Shown here: positions 8,541 through 16,599 of the stretch, one piece after another | How the letters are laid out: every line of letters begins with the position of its first letter | How positions within the stretch are numbered: the stretch's first letter is position 1 | Source of the DNA: Microcaldota archaeon | GTDB lineage: Archaea; Micrarchaeota; Micrarchaeia; Micrarchaeales; Micrarchaeaceae | NCBI GenBank assembly: GCA_021790455.1 | Contig: JAJYDY010000002.1 | Location: 1-47,930, forward strand | Reading direction: 5' to 3' | DNA: 47,930 nt | Program-made: the position numbers and the translations under genes | The notes under the pieces: generated by a model | Told to the model about the DNA's origin: nothing | The model's database searches: none | What the model saw: only the letters and a program-made list of their open reading frames with translations

Positions 8541-9527
8541 TTATACGGAAACTGCGATTATATAGACTCCGAGTGCCATGATTATGCCGAAGGCCAGTGC
8601 GGGAATCGCCGGGAGGAGCCTCCTGAACTTCTCCAGTATGTAGAAGTTGAGCAGCAGCCCGAAGACGGCACCGGTTGCGACGACCAAGCACGGAATGAAG
8701 CTCTCGCCGACCTGGTACGCGGCGACAGAAACTATGAGAGGTATTGCGAGATCGCCGTTGCCAAGCGCTCTCTGCCCTATGAGAGGCACCCTTTTCTCCT
8801 TCTCGAGTTCCTTTAGCAGTGGCTTGTGGTTTGCGAAGGCTGCCCTCTGCTTAGAGACGAGCTCCCTTTCATGGGGCTTCAGGCTCTCCTTCGGCACAGC
8901 CTCAACGTCAGTTACGCCGACAAGCAGTGCAAGGTTCATGCTCATAGCCGCATTCGCCATCGCTACCATATGCTTTGTGATGAACACAGCTATGAAGTCA
9001 TATGCGGCAAATATCAGGAGGAAGACCAGCGATGCGACAAAGCTTATCTGCAGACCTACGATCAGCCCGATCCCTACGCTGGCGATTATCGATGCGAAGT
9101 TCCTCATGCGCGGGATCTTCCACTTCGCAGCGATTATCAGGAACGCAATGACTGCCGAGGCGACGAACACAGACAGGATCGTGGTGTTCGGGAAGTAGAG
9201 AAAGAGCAGGCTCACCACAGCCTGCGCGGACTGACCTGCCAGCGCGCCGATCGCAATTATGAGAGTGAAGAAAGATCCGGCGAATATCGCTATCGCCTCC
9301 ATGAGCAGGAAGAAGAGCCTGCTCGATTTGGTCCTCATTATTATTATGATTATGAGCGCGAATAGCACAATCGCAAACGCATAGAATAGTACGAAGCTTG
9401 AAGGGGCAACCACCTGGTAGATCTGTATGATGAACGATGGCTGGTTGTTGTACACCTGCGTTGCAAGGAGCAGGCCTAGAAACTGGACTATCAGGAAGAT
9501 GACGAGTATCTTGATGTCCTGCCTCAT
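8541..9527 (-). CDS. Presenilin/signal-peptide-peptidase-like intramembrane aspartyl protease
   Basis: This 328 aa protein has about nine hydrophobic segments. The intramembrane aspartyl protease motifs are all present: YD in AAYDFIAVFITKHM (TM6), GxGD in ALGNGDLAIPLIV (TM7) and PAL in IPALAFGI (TM9). A hydrophilic loop (KESLKPHERELVSKQRAAF to EKEKRVPLIGQ) separates TM6 from TM7, the usual cleavage-loop position. These features match archaeal presenilin homologues of family A22, which cleave transmembrane helices. The start (MRQDIKILVIFL) puts the first helix directly at the N-terminus. Together with the secreted S16 protease it suggests local membrane/envelope proteolysis genes; substrates are unknown. 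Confidence 0.9.
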   Translation of the reverse strand: MRQDIKILVIFLIVQFLGLLLATQVYNNQPSFIIQIYQVVAPSSFVLFYAFAIVLFALIIIIIMRTKSSRLFFLLMEAIAIFAGSFFTLIIAIGALAGQSAQAVVSLLFLYFPNTTILSVFVASAVIAFLIIAAKWKIPRMRNFASIIASVGIGLIVGLQISFVASLVFLLIFAAYDFIAVFITKHMVAMANAAMSMNLALLVGVTDVEAVPKESLKPHERELVSKQRAAFANHKPLLKELEKEKRVPLIGQRALGNGDLAIPLIVSVAAYQVGESFIPCLVVATGAVFGLLLNFYILEKFRRLLPAIPALAFGIIMALGVYIIAVSV

Positions 9528-9601
9528 CGTGAGCGGTCTTACATCCAGAGAAACACCAATTAGATAAAAGTGCAGAAACTATTTATAGTGTGGGTTTGCC
9601 T

Positions 9602-9618
9602 CTGGTCAGATTGACCAG
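9602..9618 (-). terminator. Perfect hairpin containing the lhr stop codon
   Basis: CTGGTCA-GAT-TGACCAG on the plus strand is a perfect 7-bp inverted repeat with a 3-nt loop. The minus-strand TGA stop of lhr lies in the 3' arm. Unlike other stop-codon hairpins here it is not followed by a T-run on the lhr strand, so a termination function is less certain; mRNA 3'-end protection is an alternative. Confidence 0.4.
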
Positions 9619-12359
9619 TATTTCTTGTTCTTTATGAAGGTCTTCTGCGCCTCTATCAGGTCTGTGAAGAAGAGGTGCTCCTGCCGCCTCAGCATCATGA
9701 GTATCCTGGCTGCGCTGGTCGGACCAACTCCATAAGTGGAAAGCGCGAGCGCTGCCCTTCCTCCATACGAGTCGAAAAGGCTAGCCTGCTTCATTATCTC
9801 CCTGAACTCCTTCCGCTCCGCCGCTGTGAGCCTCCTCCCTTCTAACCTCTTCTTTATTACTGTGTTGTACTCTTCGCTGAACGGCGCTATCATCGGACTG
9901 GCACAGTTGGGGCACTTTATCTCCTTCTCGTCTTTTATCTCGTTGAGCTTTCGCGAGAAGTGCATACCGCAATAGGTGCAGAGCAGCTTGATGTTCTTTG
10001 AAAGCAGGTACTTTGAGAAAGATGCGATGAGCTCGTTGCTCGGCAGCAGGGGCATCACCAGCTCCTTCGTGTAGTAGGCTGAGTTGAGTATCATCTTTGC
10101 GATCGGCGACAGCATCCCCGCCGCTACCGTCATGATCTTCATCCTTCCGCCGCTAATCGCACCAAAGAACTCGGAGAGCGTCGCAGTATCGAAGTAGTTC
10201 TGCATCAGTTCCCTTGACGTCTCTGCGTATACGGGGCTGTCCTGCAGAACCTTCATTACCTTCCTGGTTATTGACTTCGATACTGGAGTCTCCTTGTCTA
10301 TGATACCAAATAGCTTTGCAATCGTTATGAACTTGTACCTGAACAACTCCGTCTCCTGCATTGTATTCGCGAGCATCTTTTCAACGTCGTGCTCCGCTGT
10401 CTCCCTGAGGACAGGCTCGATCCTGATGCTCGAGGGCAGCTCGAAGAATATCATGTATGGGGACGACTTCATGTTAACGCTCCTTCCCGCCTTCGCGGTC
10501 AGCCTGAATGCAAGAAGCCGCGACAGCGCCTCGTTCGCGAGCGTGCCAAGCCCTGTGTGCAGGATAACGTACTCATCGCCCTGTTCTATAATTAGCTTGT
10601 CCGCGCTCGGAAGGCCAATCTTCGCCTGCGCCGCTATGAACTCATTTATCTCCTCCTTTGTCTTCTGGTCAGCTTTCGAAACGATTTCCGGATTGCCGAA
10701 TATCTCGAATACCTTCTCCGTTACCTTCCTGCTGACCGGGATGTCCTCCCCGTTCCAGTCGGGTATTGCGGCATCTAGGTCAGAGCTAGGCTCAACTGTT
10801 ATGACATTCTCGTCTATGCTGATGACTTTCCACGGAAGCCCCTTCGTTATGAAGACGGAGTTCTCGTCGACTGCGCTGACAACGAACCCCTCGTCAAGGC
10901 TGGATATTATCCTGTTGTCCGCAACGTTCTTAACTAGGAAGCGCTTTGAATCAGGGATAACGCTGAGGTGCTCATAATAGTACATCCTTGTCCTTGGCCC
11001 GGAGGATATGCTCCTGCCGTCGAAACCGACCATCCTGTGCTTGTTCATGAATTCGAGGAGCCATGACAGCTTCTCCCTTGGAAAGTCTTTGTAGATATAT
11101 GAGCGCTTTATTATCGAATCCAACTGATCTATGCTGCACTCGTTCTTGTCGATGGCGATCCCGCATATCTGGTTTGCAAGGACGTCGAGCGCATTGCTCT
11201 GCGGCTTATATCTCTCCAGCGTGCCGGCGGCGACATTGTCGAATATTGCAGTAGTCTCTATTGCATCCATTGTATTGGTGGCAAGTACGATGCCCTTCGC
11301 GGCTCCTTTCTCCGTATGCCCGCTCCTCCCCACTCTCTGAATCAGCCGAAGAGCCTGGCGCGGAGAGCCGTACTGTATTACGAGATCTACGTTGCCTATG
11401 TCTATGCCGAGCTCGAGAGAGCTCGTCGCGATTATGCTCTTCAGGGTGCCATCCTTGAACTCGTTCTCGATCTTTATCCTCTCCATCCTGTCGAGGGAGC
11501 TGTGGTGTACGCCTATTCCCCCGAACGGCTCGATGCTGTTGAGATAGAGGAGCCTGCTCCCCAGCGCCTCTACAACCTGCCGCGTGTTCGCGAATATTAT
11601 CGTCGACTTCGAATCCCTGACATTGGTCGCAATCGCGTTGAGCCTTCCGAGCGCATCGCCGTCAAGGCCGAACCTGTTCGCAAGATCAGCTAGGTGCTTC
11701 GCATGCGTCCTTGGGAGCTCCACCTTTAGCGACATCTCCTTCTTGTGCTGCACCTGCGCTGCCCTGCACTGCCTGTCATTGCAGAGGTACTTGCCGATCT
11801 GCTCCGGATCTCCGATAGTGGCGCTTATCCCTATTCTCTGGAAGCCGGGGGACAATTCCTCCAGCCTTTCGAGAGCGACAGAAAGCTGCGCTCCCCTCTT
11901 GTTGAAGTAGAGCTCGTGTATCTCGTCGATAACTACAGCCTTCACGTTCTTCAATGAGGGGCCTATGCTCTTAGTTGGCAGCACGCTCTGGAGAGTCTCT
12001 GGGGTTGTGATAAGCACCTGCGGTGCGCGCCTGGCCTGCTTCCCCCTTTCGCTCTGCGTCGTGTCGCCGTGCCTGACCGCGATCGTGATTCCGATCTCTG
12101 CGCACATCCGCTCCAGCCTTTTAATCATGTCCCTGTTGAGCGCTCGGAGCGGGGTGATGTAGAGCAGCTTTATCCCCGACTTGTCTTGGTCTTTCGCAAT
12201 CCTGTCGAATATCGGGAGGACTGCCGCTTCGGTCTTCCCGGATCCTGTAGGCGCTATGATTATGCAGTTCTCGCGCTTCTCCACTATCGGCAGCGCTAGC
12301 TTCTGTATGTCGGTGTATGTTTTGTATCTTTTGAGGAATATATCTTGGATGCTGGTTAT
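9606..12359 (-). CDS. lhr: Lhr-type superfamily 2 DNA/RNA helicase (aLhr2-like), probable ATA start
   Basis: The order of motifs is Q-motif region TYTDIQKLALP, Walker A APTGSGKT, LYITPLRALNRD, TTPETLQ, the DEIH box VVIDEIHEL, SATIGD, then domain 2 ATSSLELGIDIG and QRVGRSGH. A C-terminal zinc ribbon (CTYC and CPNC) and a helical end follow. This matches large archaeal Lhr helicases (about 850-950 aa). The track start, GTG 12284, would delete the Q-motif. In the same frame back to the dtdA stop there is no ATG, GTG or TTG. The only plausible start is ATA at 12359, with GTGAT 3 nt upstream, giving 917 aa. Only 15 bp separate it from dtdA, in the same frame, so dtdA-lhr is an operon and readthrough is an alternative. 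Confidence 0.9.
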   Translation of the reverse strand: MTSIQDIFLKRYKTYTDIQKLALPIVEKRENCIIIAPTGSGKTEAAVLPIFDRIAKDQDKSGIKLLYITPLRALNRDMIKRLERMCAEIGITIAVRHGDTTQSERGKQARRAPQVLITTPETLQSVLPTKSIGPSLKNVKAVVIDEIHELYFNKRGAQLSVALERLEELSPGFQRIGISATIGDPEQIGKYLCNDRQCRAAQVQHKKEMSLKVELPRTHAKHLADLANRFGLDGDALGRLNAIATNVRDSKSTIIFANTRQVVEALGSRLLYLNSIEPFGGIGVHHSSLDRMERIKIENEFKDGTLKSIIATSSLELGIDIGNVDLVIQYGSPRQALRLIQRVGRSGHTEKGAAKGIVLATNTMDAIETTAIFDNVAAGTLERYKPQSNALDVLANQICGIAIDKNECSIDQLDSIIKRSYIYKDFPREKLSWLLEFMNKHRMVGFDGRSISSGPRTRMYYYEHLSVIPDSKRFLVKNVADNRIISSLDEGFVVSAVDENSVFITKGLPWKVISIDENVITVEPSSDLDAAIPDWNGEDIPVSRKVTEKVFEIFGNPEIVSKADQKTKEEINEFIAAQAKIGLPSADKLIIEQGDEYVILHTGLGTLANEALSRLLAFRLTAKAGRSVNMKSSPYMIFFELPSSIRIEPVLRETAEHDVEKMLANTMQETELFRYKFITIAKLFGIIDKETPVSKSITRKVMKVLQDSPVYAETSRELMQNYFDTATLSEFFGAISGGRMKIMTVAAGMLSPIAKMILNSAYYTKELVMPLLPSNELIASFSKYLLSKNIKLLCTYCGMHFSRKLNEIKDEKEIKCPNCASPMIAPFSEEYNTVIKKRLEGRRLTAAERKEFREIMKQASLFDSYGGRAALALSTYGVGPTSAARILMMLRRQEHLFFTDLIEAQKTFIKNKKYWSI

Positions 12360-12374
12360 GCAATCACTTGTGGC

Positions 12375-13160
12375 TTATATCTTAACATAATCCATGCCGA
12401 GTTCGTCAAGCTTCTTCATCGCAGCCTCGCGCTCCGGTGCGGTTATGCTCTTCCAGTCGATGACAGCGACCTCCGGCCTGGGCAGCGACCTCTCTATCGC
12501 CTGCTGCAGCATGTCGACGCTCCCCGTATGGTGCTTCGACATCATATGCCCGAATGCATACTCCCCATCGAGCGCCCTCTTTGCGAACCTGTCCTCGTAA
12601 TGGAGGCCGCCTATCCCGAGCGCAATCCTCTTGTAAGAAGCCTCTCTGTCGAGGGATTCGAACACCGATTCGGCAAGGAAGCGCGCCGCCTCTTTGCTGG
12701 TCTTGGTCTGCTCGTCACCGCCTATCTCAGCATAGAACGCTGGTGTCATGAGCAGCGGCCCGTGATGGGTCGCCTCATATGTGACTGGTATCTGCATCTT
12801 GTTCCTGCCCTTCATTGCAGCCAGGCAGTTCAGCATTCCGATCGGCGCTGCAGTCGCAAGCTGCTTCGGCTTCCCTCCCAGCTTCGCCTCGCCGTTCCAG
12901 TTGCCCATAGGATGCACCGTAAAGGAGGGCTGCCCCTTCGAGCTGCTGTGCCTGCTCAATATTATTATCAGGTCTGTATGTAGCTCATCCAGGAAATCCG
13001 CCTGGAGATGGGTCTCCTCCAACTCCAGAAGGCTTGCCTTCTCGCACCTGAAGTGCCTCATTCCTTTGAACTGGCTCTCCTCTTCAAAGCCGACAGCCTC
13101 CTTCAGGGCGGCTGCTATTGCCGTCGAGACTGGATCAGCTAGAGAATAGACGATGTACAT
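12375..13160 (-). CDS. dtdA: D-aminoacyl-tRNA deacylase (archaeal/plant type DtdA)
   Basis: This 261 aa enzyme removes D-amino acids mischarged onto tRNA, a zinc-dependent translation-fidelity function. Family landmarks include VHPMGNWNGEAKLGG, the metal-site stretch THHGPLLMTPAFYAEIGG and the near-C-terminal ALGIGGLHYEDRFAKRA. Length and organisation match GEK1/DtdA proteins. The start MYIVYSLADPVS is typical. The divergent nuoA gene starts 41 bp away, so both promoters lie in that gap. The downstream lhr gene follows after 15 bp in the same frame. Confidence 0.94.
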   Translation of the reverse strand: MYIVYSLADPVSTAIAAALKEAVGFEEESQFKGMRHFRCEKASLLELEETHLQADFLDELHTDLIIILSRHSSSKGQPSFTVHPMGNWNGEAKLGGKPKQLATAAPIGMLNCLAAMKGRNKMQIPVTYEATHHGPLLMTPAFYAEIGGDEQTKTSKEAARFLAESVFESLDREASYKRIALGIGGLHYEDRFAKRALDGEYAFGHMMSKHHTGSVDMLQQAIERSLPRPEVAVIDWKSITAPEREAAMKKLDELGMDYVKI

Positions 13161-13201
13161 GCGTTCACGTCAAAAATAAAAAGGTGGGCTTTCTAAGCTA
13201 T

Positions 13202-13582
13202 ATGATGTACCTAGATTATTACGACTACATAGCTCTTATAGTTTTTGTGCTCTTCGCTATCTTCATCCCTGCCTCATTCCTGCTCACATCAAAACTGTTG
13301 AGGAAAAACCCTCCCGGGAACAGGGTGAAGGGGACAAGCTATGAGAGCGCTGAGCAGCCGGTCGGAGGCATTCGCGACATAGACAACGAGTACCTTCCAT
13401 TCTTCGCCATCTTCCTTCCTTTCGAGATCATCACGATGGTGCTGATACTCTGGGCACTGGCAGCCAGGATTGTGGGAGCAGGCACCAACCTATTGGTTGT
13501 CGGCCTTGCAATAGTTTCAATGGTGCTTGCGATAATCGGCTACAAATACACAAGTGATAAACATGTCGGGACAAGCGATTGA
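13202..13582 (+). CDS. nuoA: NADH dehydrogenase-like complex I subunit A
   Basis: The protein has three transmembrane helices in the NuoA pattern. The first is IALIVFVLFAIFIPASFLL, followed by the conserved short loop with YESAEQPVGG (family motif YExG/CG..) and the F-E pair in FFAIFLPFEIITMVLIL. The third helix ends the protein. NuoA is part of the membrane arm at the quinone-site entrance. The track start at 13118 precedes the divergent promoter; ATG 13202 (MMYLDYYDY) is preferred and gives 126 aa. The 3' end overlaps nuoB, showing an operon nuoA-B-C-D. Confidence 0.87.
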   Translation: MMYLDYYDYIALIVFVLFAIFIPASFLLTSKLLRKNPPGNRVKGTSYESAEQPVGGIRDIDNEYLPFFAIFLPFEIITMVLILWALAARIVGAGTNLLVVGLAIVSMVLAIIGYKYTSDKHVGTSD

Positions 13583-14201
13583 CGAAAGCCCATTTTCAGG
13601 GGAGCAGTTCATGAATGCCGAGAAGAAGATGAACCTGCTCGTAGAGCAGTCGATCAGGAACTACAAGCAGCCGCAGCCTGCGGTCTTCACGAAGCTCAGC
13701 GAAGTGACGAAGGGGATGGCTAGCGGGATAATAAAATGGGGACGGACGAATTCGATGTGGCCCCTGCAGTTCGGCCTTGCCTGCTGCGCTATCGAGCTTA
13801 TGGATTTCGGCGCCTCCAGGATAGACGCAGAGAGGAAGGGATACCTTCTCTTCAGGGCGACTCCGCGCCAATGCGATGTCATGCTTGTAGCCGGATGGGT
13901 GACAAAGTCGATGATTCCGAGGATAAAGCGCCTCTACGAGCAGATGGCAGCGCCACGCTATGTGATTGCATATGGGGAATGCGCTACATGCGGGGGACCG
14001 TGGTGGGAGAGCTACAACATAATAAAAGGCATAGACCAGATCATTCCTGTTGATGTTTATGTAGCCGGGTGCCCGCCGCGCCCGGAGAACCTGTTCACGG
14101 CTCTGATGAAGCTGCAGGACAAAGTGAGTGGTAAAATTGCGGGAAATACCGAAAGAAACCTTAGTGAGACAAATAGAAGGGCTAAAGGCAAAGGGCTTTG
14201 A
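13563..14201 (+). CDS. nuoB: Complex I subunit B (cluster N2 iron-sulfur subunit)
   Basis: NuoB holds the terminal 4Fe-4S cluster that passes electrons to quinone. The cluster ligands are visible: the tandem Cys in FGLACCAIELMDFG, the Cys of GECATCGGPWW and the Cys of VAGCPPRPENL. The family's RATPRQCDVMLVAG is also present. CATCGG carries an extra Cys compared with the common CASSGG. The track start at 13554 is a GTG that is really the Shine-Dalgarno core (GTGAT-AAAC-ATG), so ATG 13563 is chosen, giving 212 aa. It overlaps nuoA by 20 nt and nuoC by about 74 nt. Confidence 0.94.
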   Translation: MSGQAIDESPFSGEQFMNAEKKMNLLVEQSIRNYKQPQPAVFTKLSEVTKGMASGIIKWGRTNSMWPLQFGLACCAIELMDFGASRIDAERKGYLLFRATPRQCDVMLVAGWVTKSMIPRIKRLYEQMAAPRYVIAYGECATCGGPWWESYNIIKGIDQIIPVDVYVAGCPPRPENLFTALMKLQDKVSGKIAGNTERNLSETNRRAKGKGL

Positions 14202-14508
14202 CTACCTCAAGAAGATAACCGCTGTGGATTATGTTGACCGCATAGAGGTCATATATATAATCTACAACACGGAAAGCAAGAAAGAGGAGGTGGTCAAAGT
14301 GGAGCTTGACCTGAACAGCCCATCGATAGCGTCAGTGATGCACATCTATAGGGCAGCCGACTGGTATGAAAGAGAACTGCAGGAGATGTTCGGGATTAAG
14401 ATAGAAGGGAGGGATGCGAAGAGGCTGCTCCTTGAAGAGTGGAACGGCACCGACGCGCCGCTCAGGAAGAGCTTCGTCTGGGGCAGAGACTACAAGAGGA
14501 TGGAATAA
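14128..14508 (+). CDS. nuoC: Complex I subunit C (30 kDa)
   Basis: This 126 aa protein contains the NuoC core: strand IEVIYIIYN, the helix-strand SIASVMHIYRAADWYERELQEMFGIKIEG and the C-terminal LLLEEWNGTDAPLRKSF. The WYERE..MFG motif is diagnostic for the hydrogenase-like peripheral arm subunit that docks with NuoD. The N-terminus is short relative to bacterial NuoC, and the start is uncertain. GTG 14128 lies inside nuoB, giving a 74 nt overlap; TTG 14137 is an alternative. It ends in TAATG with nuoD, so translation is coupled. Confidence 0.9.
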   Translation: MVKLREIPKETLVRQIEGLKAKGFDYLKKITAVDYVDRIEVIYIIYNTESKKEEVVKVELDLNSPSIASVMHIYRAADWYERELQEMFGIKIEGRDAKRLLLEEWNGTDAPLRKSFVWGRDYKRME

Positions 14509-15602
14509 TGGCGGTGATGAGGATAAACGTTGGGCCTATACATCCGAGCACGCACGGAGTGCTGCGGCTGGTGGTCGATGTTGACGGCGATAGTATTGTC
14601 AACGTAGAACCGCACATCGGATTCCTGCACAGGGGAGTGGAGAAGCTCTGCGAAACCAGGATGTACATGCAGAATCCCTCATATTTCGAGAAGCTTGACT
14701 ATATATCTCCGATGAGCTGGGACGACCTCTATGTCGCAGCGGTTGAGGAGGCGATGGGCGCGGAGGTGAAGGAACCTGCGCAATACGCAAGGGTCGTTCT
14801 TATAGAATTCCAGAGGATAGCGAACCACCTCCTCTGGATAGGCACGCTCTGCAACGACATAGGGCAGATGTTCACTGTGTTCATGTGGTGCTTCAGGGAG
14901 AGGGCGAAGGTGCTGAAACTTCTCGAGAATGTGACAGGCGGCAGGATGTTCTACAACTACATGAGGGTCGGAGGGCTGCAGAGGCCGCTTCCTCCAGACT
15001 TCAAGGAAAGAGCGCTCGAACTAACCGCCTATCTCAGGGCAAAAGTATCTGAATACAAGGATGTACTCGACGCGAACGAGGTATTCATGGAGCGGCTGAA
15101 AGGAGTAGGCGTGCTGAGCAGGAAGGACGCGATAAACTATGGCGTTACCGGCCCTGTCCTTCGCGCATCCGGCGTTGACGAAGACGCCAGGAAGTCGCAT
15201 CCCTACTATGTCTATGACAAGCTGGATTTCAACGTAGTCACGATGAGCGGGGAGGATTCTTATTCGAGATACAAGGTAAGGTACGATGAGATATTCCAGA
15301 GCATAAGGATAATAGAGCAGGCCATTGACAAGATGCCGGAAGGTGACATGGTCGGGCAGCCGATAAAGCTCATAGGCGCTCCGGCAAAGCAAGACACGGT
15401 CATAACGAGAAGGGAGCTGCCGAAGGGCGAGGGACTAATCTACATGGTGCCTGACAAGCAGAAGCCATTCCGCCTCTCGATAAGGGCGCCCGGGTTCGTG
15501 AACCTTGCTGCCCTCCCAAAGATGTGCGAAGGCGCGAAGTTCGCAGACCTGTTCGCGATCCTGGGCAGCCTAGACATAATATTCGGGGAGACAGACCGTT
15601 AG
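14508..15602 (+). CDS. nuoD: Complex I subunit D (49 kDa)
   Basis: NuoD is the large quinone-site subunit homologous to NiFe-hydrogenase large subunits. Visible are the N-terminal GPIHPSTHGVLRLVVDVDGD, the conserved PHIGFLHRGVEKL, MQNPSYFEKLDYISPM, the helical GTLCNDIGQMFTVFMWCFR and the C-terminal APGFVNLAAL..GAKFADLFAILGSLDIIFGETDR. The protein ends DR as usual for NuoD. The start ATG 14508 overlaps the nuoC stop (TAATG), giving 364 aa; the track start 14439 lies well inside nuoC. The operon stops here: no nuoH, nuoI or antiporter-like subunits follow. Confidence 0.95.
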   Translation: MAVMRINVGPIHPSTHGVLRLVVDVDGDSIVNVEPHIGFLHRGVEKLCETRMYMQNPSYFEKLDYISPMSWDDLYVAAVEEAMGAEVKEPAQYARVVLIEFQRIANHLLWIGTLCNDIGQMFTVFMWCFRERAKVLKLLENVTGGRMFYNYMRVGGLQRPLPPDFKERALELTAYLRAKVSEYKDVLDANEVFMERLKGVGVLSRKDAINYGVTGPVLRASGVDEDARKSHPYYVYDKLDFNVVTMSGEDSYSRYKVRYDEIFQSIRIIEQAIDKMPEGDMVGQPIKLIGAPAKQDTVITRRELPKGEGLIYMVPDKQKPFRLSIRAPGFVNLAALPKMCEGAKFADLFAILGSLDIIFGETDR

Positions 15603-15608
15603 TGCCGG

Positions 15609-16409
15609 CTACTGAGTAAGCAGTTTTGCGATGGCGCTCCTTAGCTCATCGTCTTTTAGCGTGCTTATGTAGAGGAAGGCATAGAAGAACTTAGAGAACG
15701 CGTCTCCCCTTATCGACTTCGCAAGAAGCATCAGTATCGCCTTTGCCTCCTTCGCCTCGATGGCTAGCTTGAACAGCCATGAAAGCTCATCGTTGTCCCT
15801 CATCGCCTTCCTGAACACTTTTATGGTCCTCGGATTCCATGCTGCGACTGCGCCAACTATGTCGTCCTCGCCATTGAATCTCTTATAATCGCCGGTTTCA
15901 GCTACAGCTCTCAGACCTGCAAGCGCATCTAGCTCCACAGATATCTTCCTGAGAGGTTCGTAGACCCGCCTTCTGGCAAGATTAGGGTAAACAAGAAGAG
16001 AAGGGACCTGTTTTGGGTCCTTCGGCAGGTCTATATGAAGAAGGCCGCTCCTCGCCATCTCGCCGGTGAGCCTTAGGTACGCCAAGGATATCGCTTCCTG
16101 CACTTCTGGATAATGTGAGAACTTAAGCTTGTTGTTTATGGTTTTCAGCTTTCTCCTTTTGTATATCTCGGAAAACCTGTCAGTGACAGGCCAGACTGCC
16201 CTTTCCCATTCAACCTTCCGGGAATGCGCTGCTGCCGTAACCCTGAGGTTCCAGAGCCCTACGACGAAACGAGTATAGAGCTGCATTGGCTTTTCGGTTG
16301 AATTTACAACAGAAAGCGGAGTGTCAACGCGCAGCATTACCGATAGCGGGCTTTCCCGCCTTCCTGCAACAGAGATGGTGGCTGATCCCTGTGTAGTTTC
16401 TTGCAGCAT
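15609..16409 (-). CDS. Hypothetical protein, basic, helix-rich
   Basis: I do not recognise this 266 aa protein. It is soluble, with no signal peptide or membrane helix. The N-terminal third is beta-like and Ser/Thr-rich. The middle is basic (IYKRRKLKTINNKLKFSHYP, then LARRRVYEPLRK). The C-terminal 100 residues look like consecutive amphipathic helices (KEAKAILMLLAKSIRGDAFSKFFYAF). It is convergent with nuoD, 6 bp apart, and has an AT-rich promoter (AAATAAATATTT) upstream in the gap to 16440. Codon use matches its neighbours. It is probably a lineage-specific gene. Confidence 0.65.
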   Translation of the reverse strand: MLQETTQGSATISVAGRRESPLSVMLRVDTPLSVVNSTEKPMQLYTRFVVGLWNLRVTAAAHSRKVEWERAVWPVTDRFSEIYKRRKLKTINNKLKFSHYPEVQEAISLAYLRLTGEMARSGLLHIDLPKDPKQVPSLLVYPNLARRRVYEPLRKISVELDALAGLRAVAETGDYKRFNGEDDIVGAVAAWNPRTIKVFRKAMRDNDELSWLFKLAIEAKEAKAILMLLAKSIRGDAFSKFFYAFLYISTLKDDELRSAIAKLLTQ

Positions 16410-16455
16410 ATTAACCCTATTATCACAAGAAATATTTATTTTTGTTGTATGCGGC

Positions 16456-16593
16456 CTAGTTTAGTGCATTTGCGGCCTCGGGCGAGGGAAGGTTGGCTGA
16501 GGAACTGAGCGCGAGCACGCGCTGGAGATTTGGGCTTAGGATGGACGTATCAATCCACTCCGGAGAGAAAGGGAACGAATCCAAATAATGCAT
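16456..16593 (-). CDS. Possible small ORF of 45 aa
   Basis: The minus strand between two genes encodes MHYLDSFPFSPEWIDTSI... ending in SPEAANALN, 45 aa. It follows the stop of the 16600-17298 gene after 6 nt and would be the distal gene of that transcript. Composition and codon choice resemble local coding sequence and the ORF fills most of the gap, but no ribosome-binding motif is evident. It could be a real microprotein, a degraded gene end or chance. Confidence 0.3.
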   Translation of the reverse strand: MHYLDSFPFSPEWIDTSILSPNLQRVLALSSSANLPSPEAANALN

Positions 16594-16599
16594 GCTCTC

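Noticed and set aside
10294-10977. 227-aa ORF antisense to lhr
   Set aside because: The opposite strand encodes an unmistakable helicase; this is a shadow frame.
12121-12363. TTG-initiated ORF overlapping the lhr N-terminus in another frame, possible programmed frameshift
   Set aside because: It encodes no helicase-like residues, and no slippery sequence is evident; the ATA start explains the N-terminus more simply.
14508-14540. nuoD starting at an ATA after GGTGATGAGG, as a third case of ATA initiation
   Set aside because: A normal ATG overlapping the nuoC stop, and a second ATG, are available in frame, so no non-canonical start is required.
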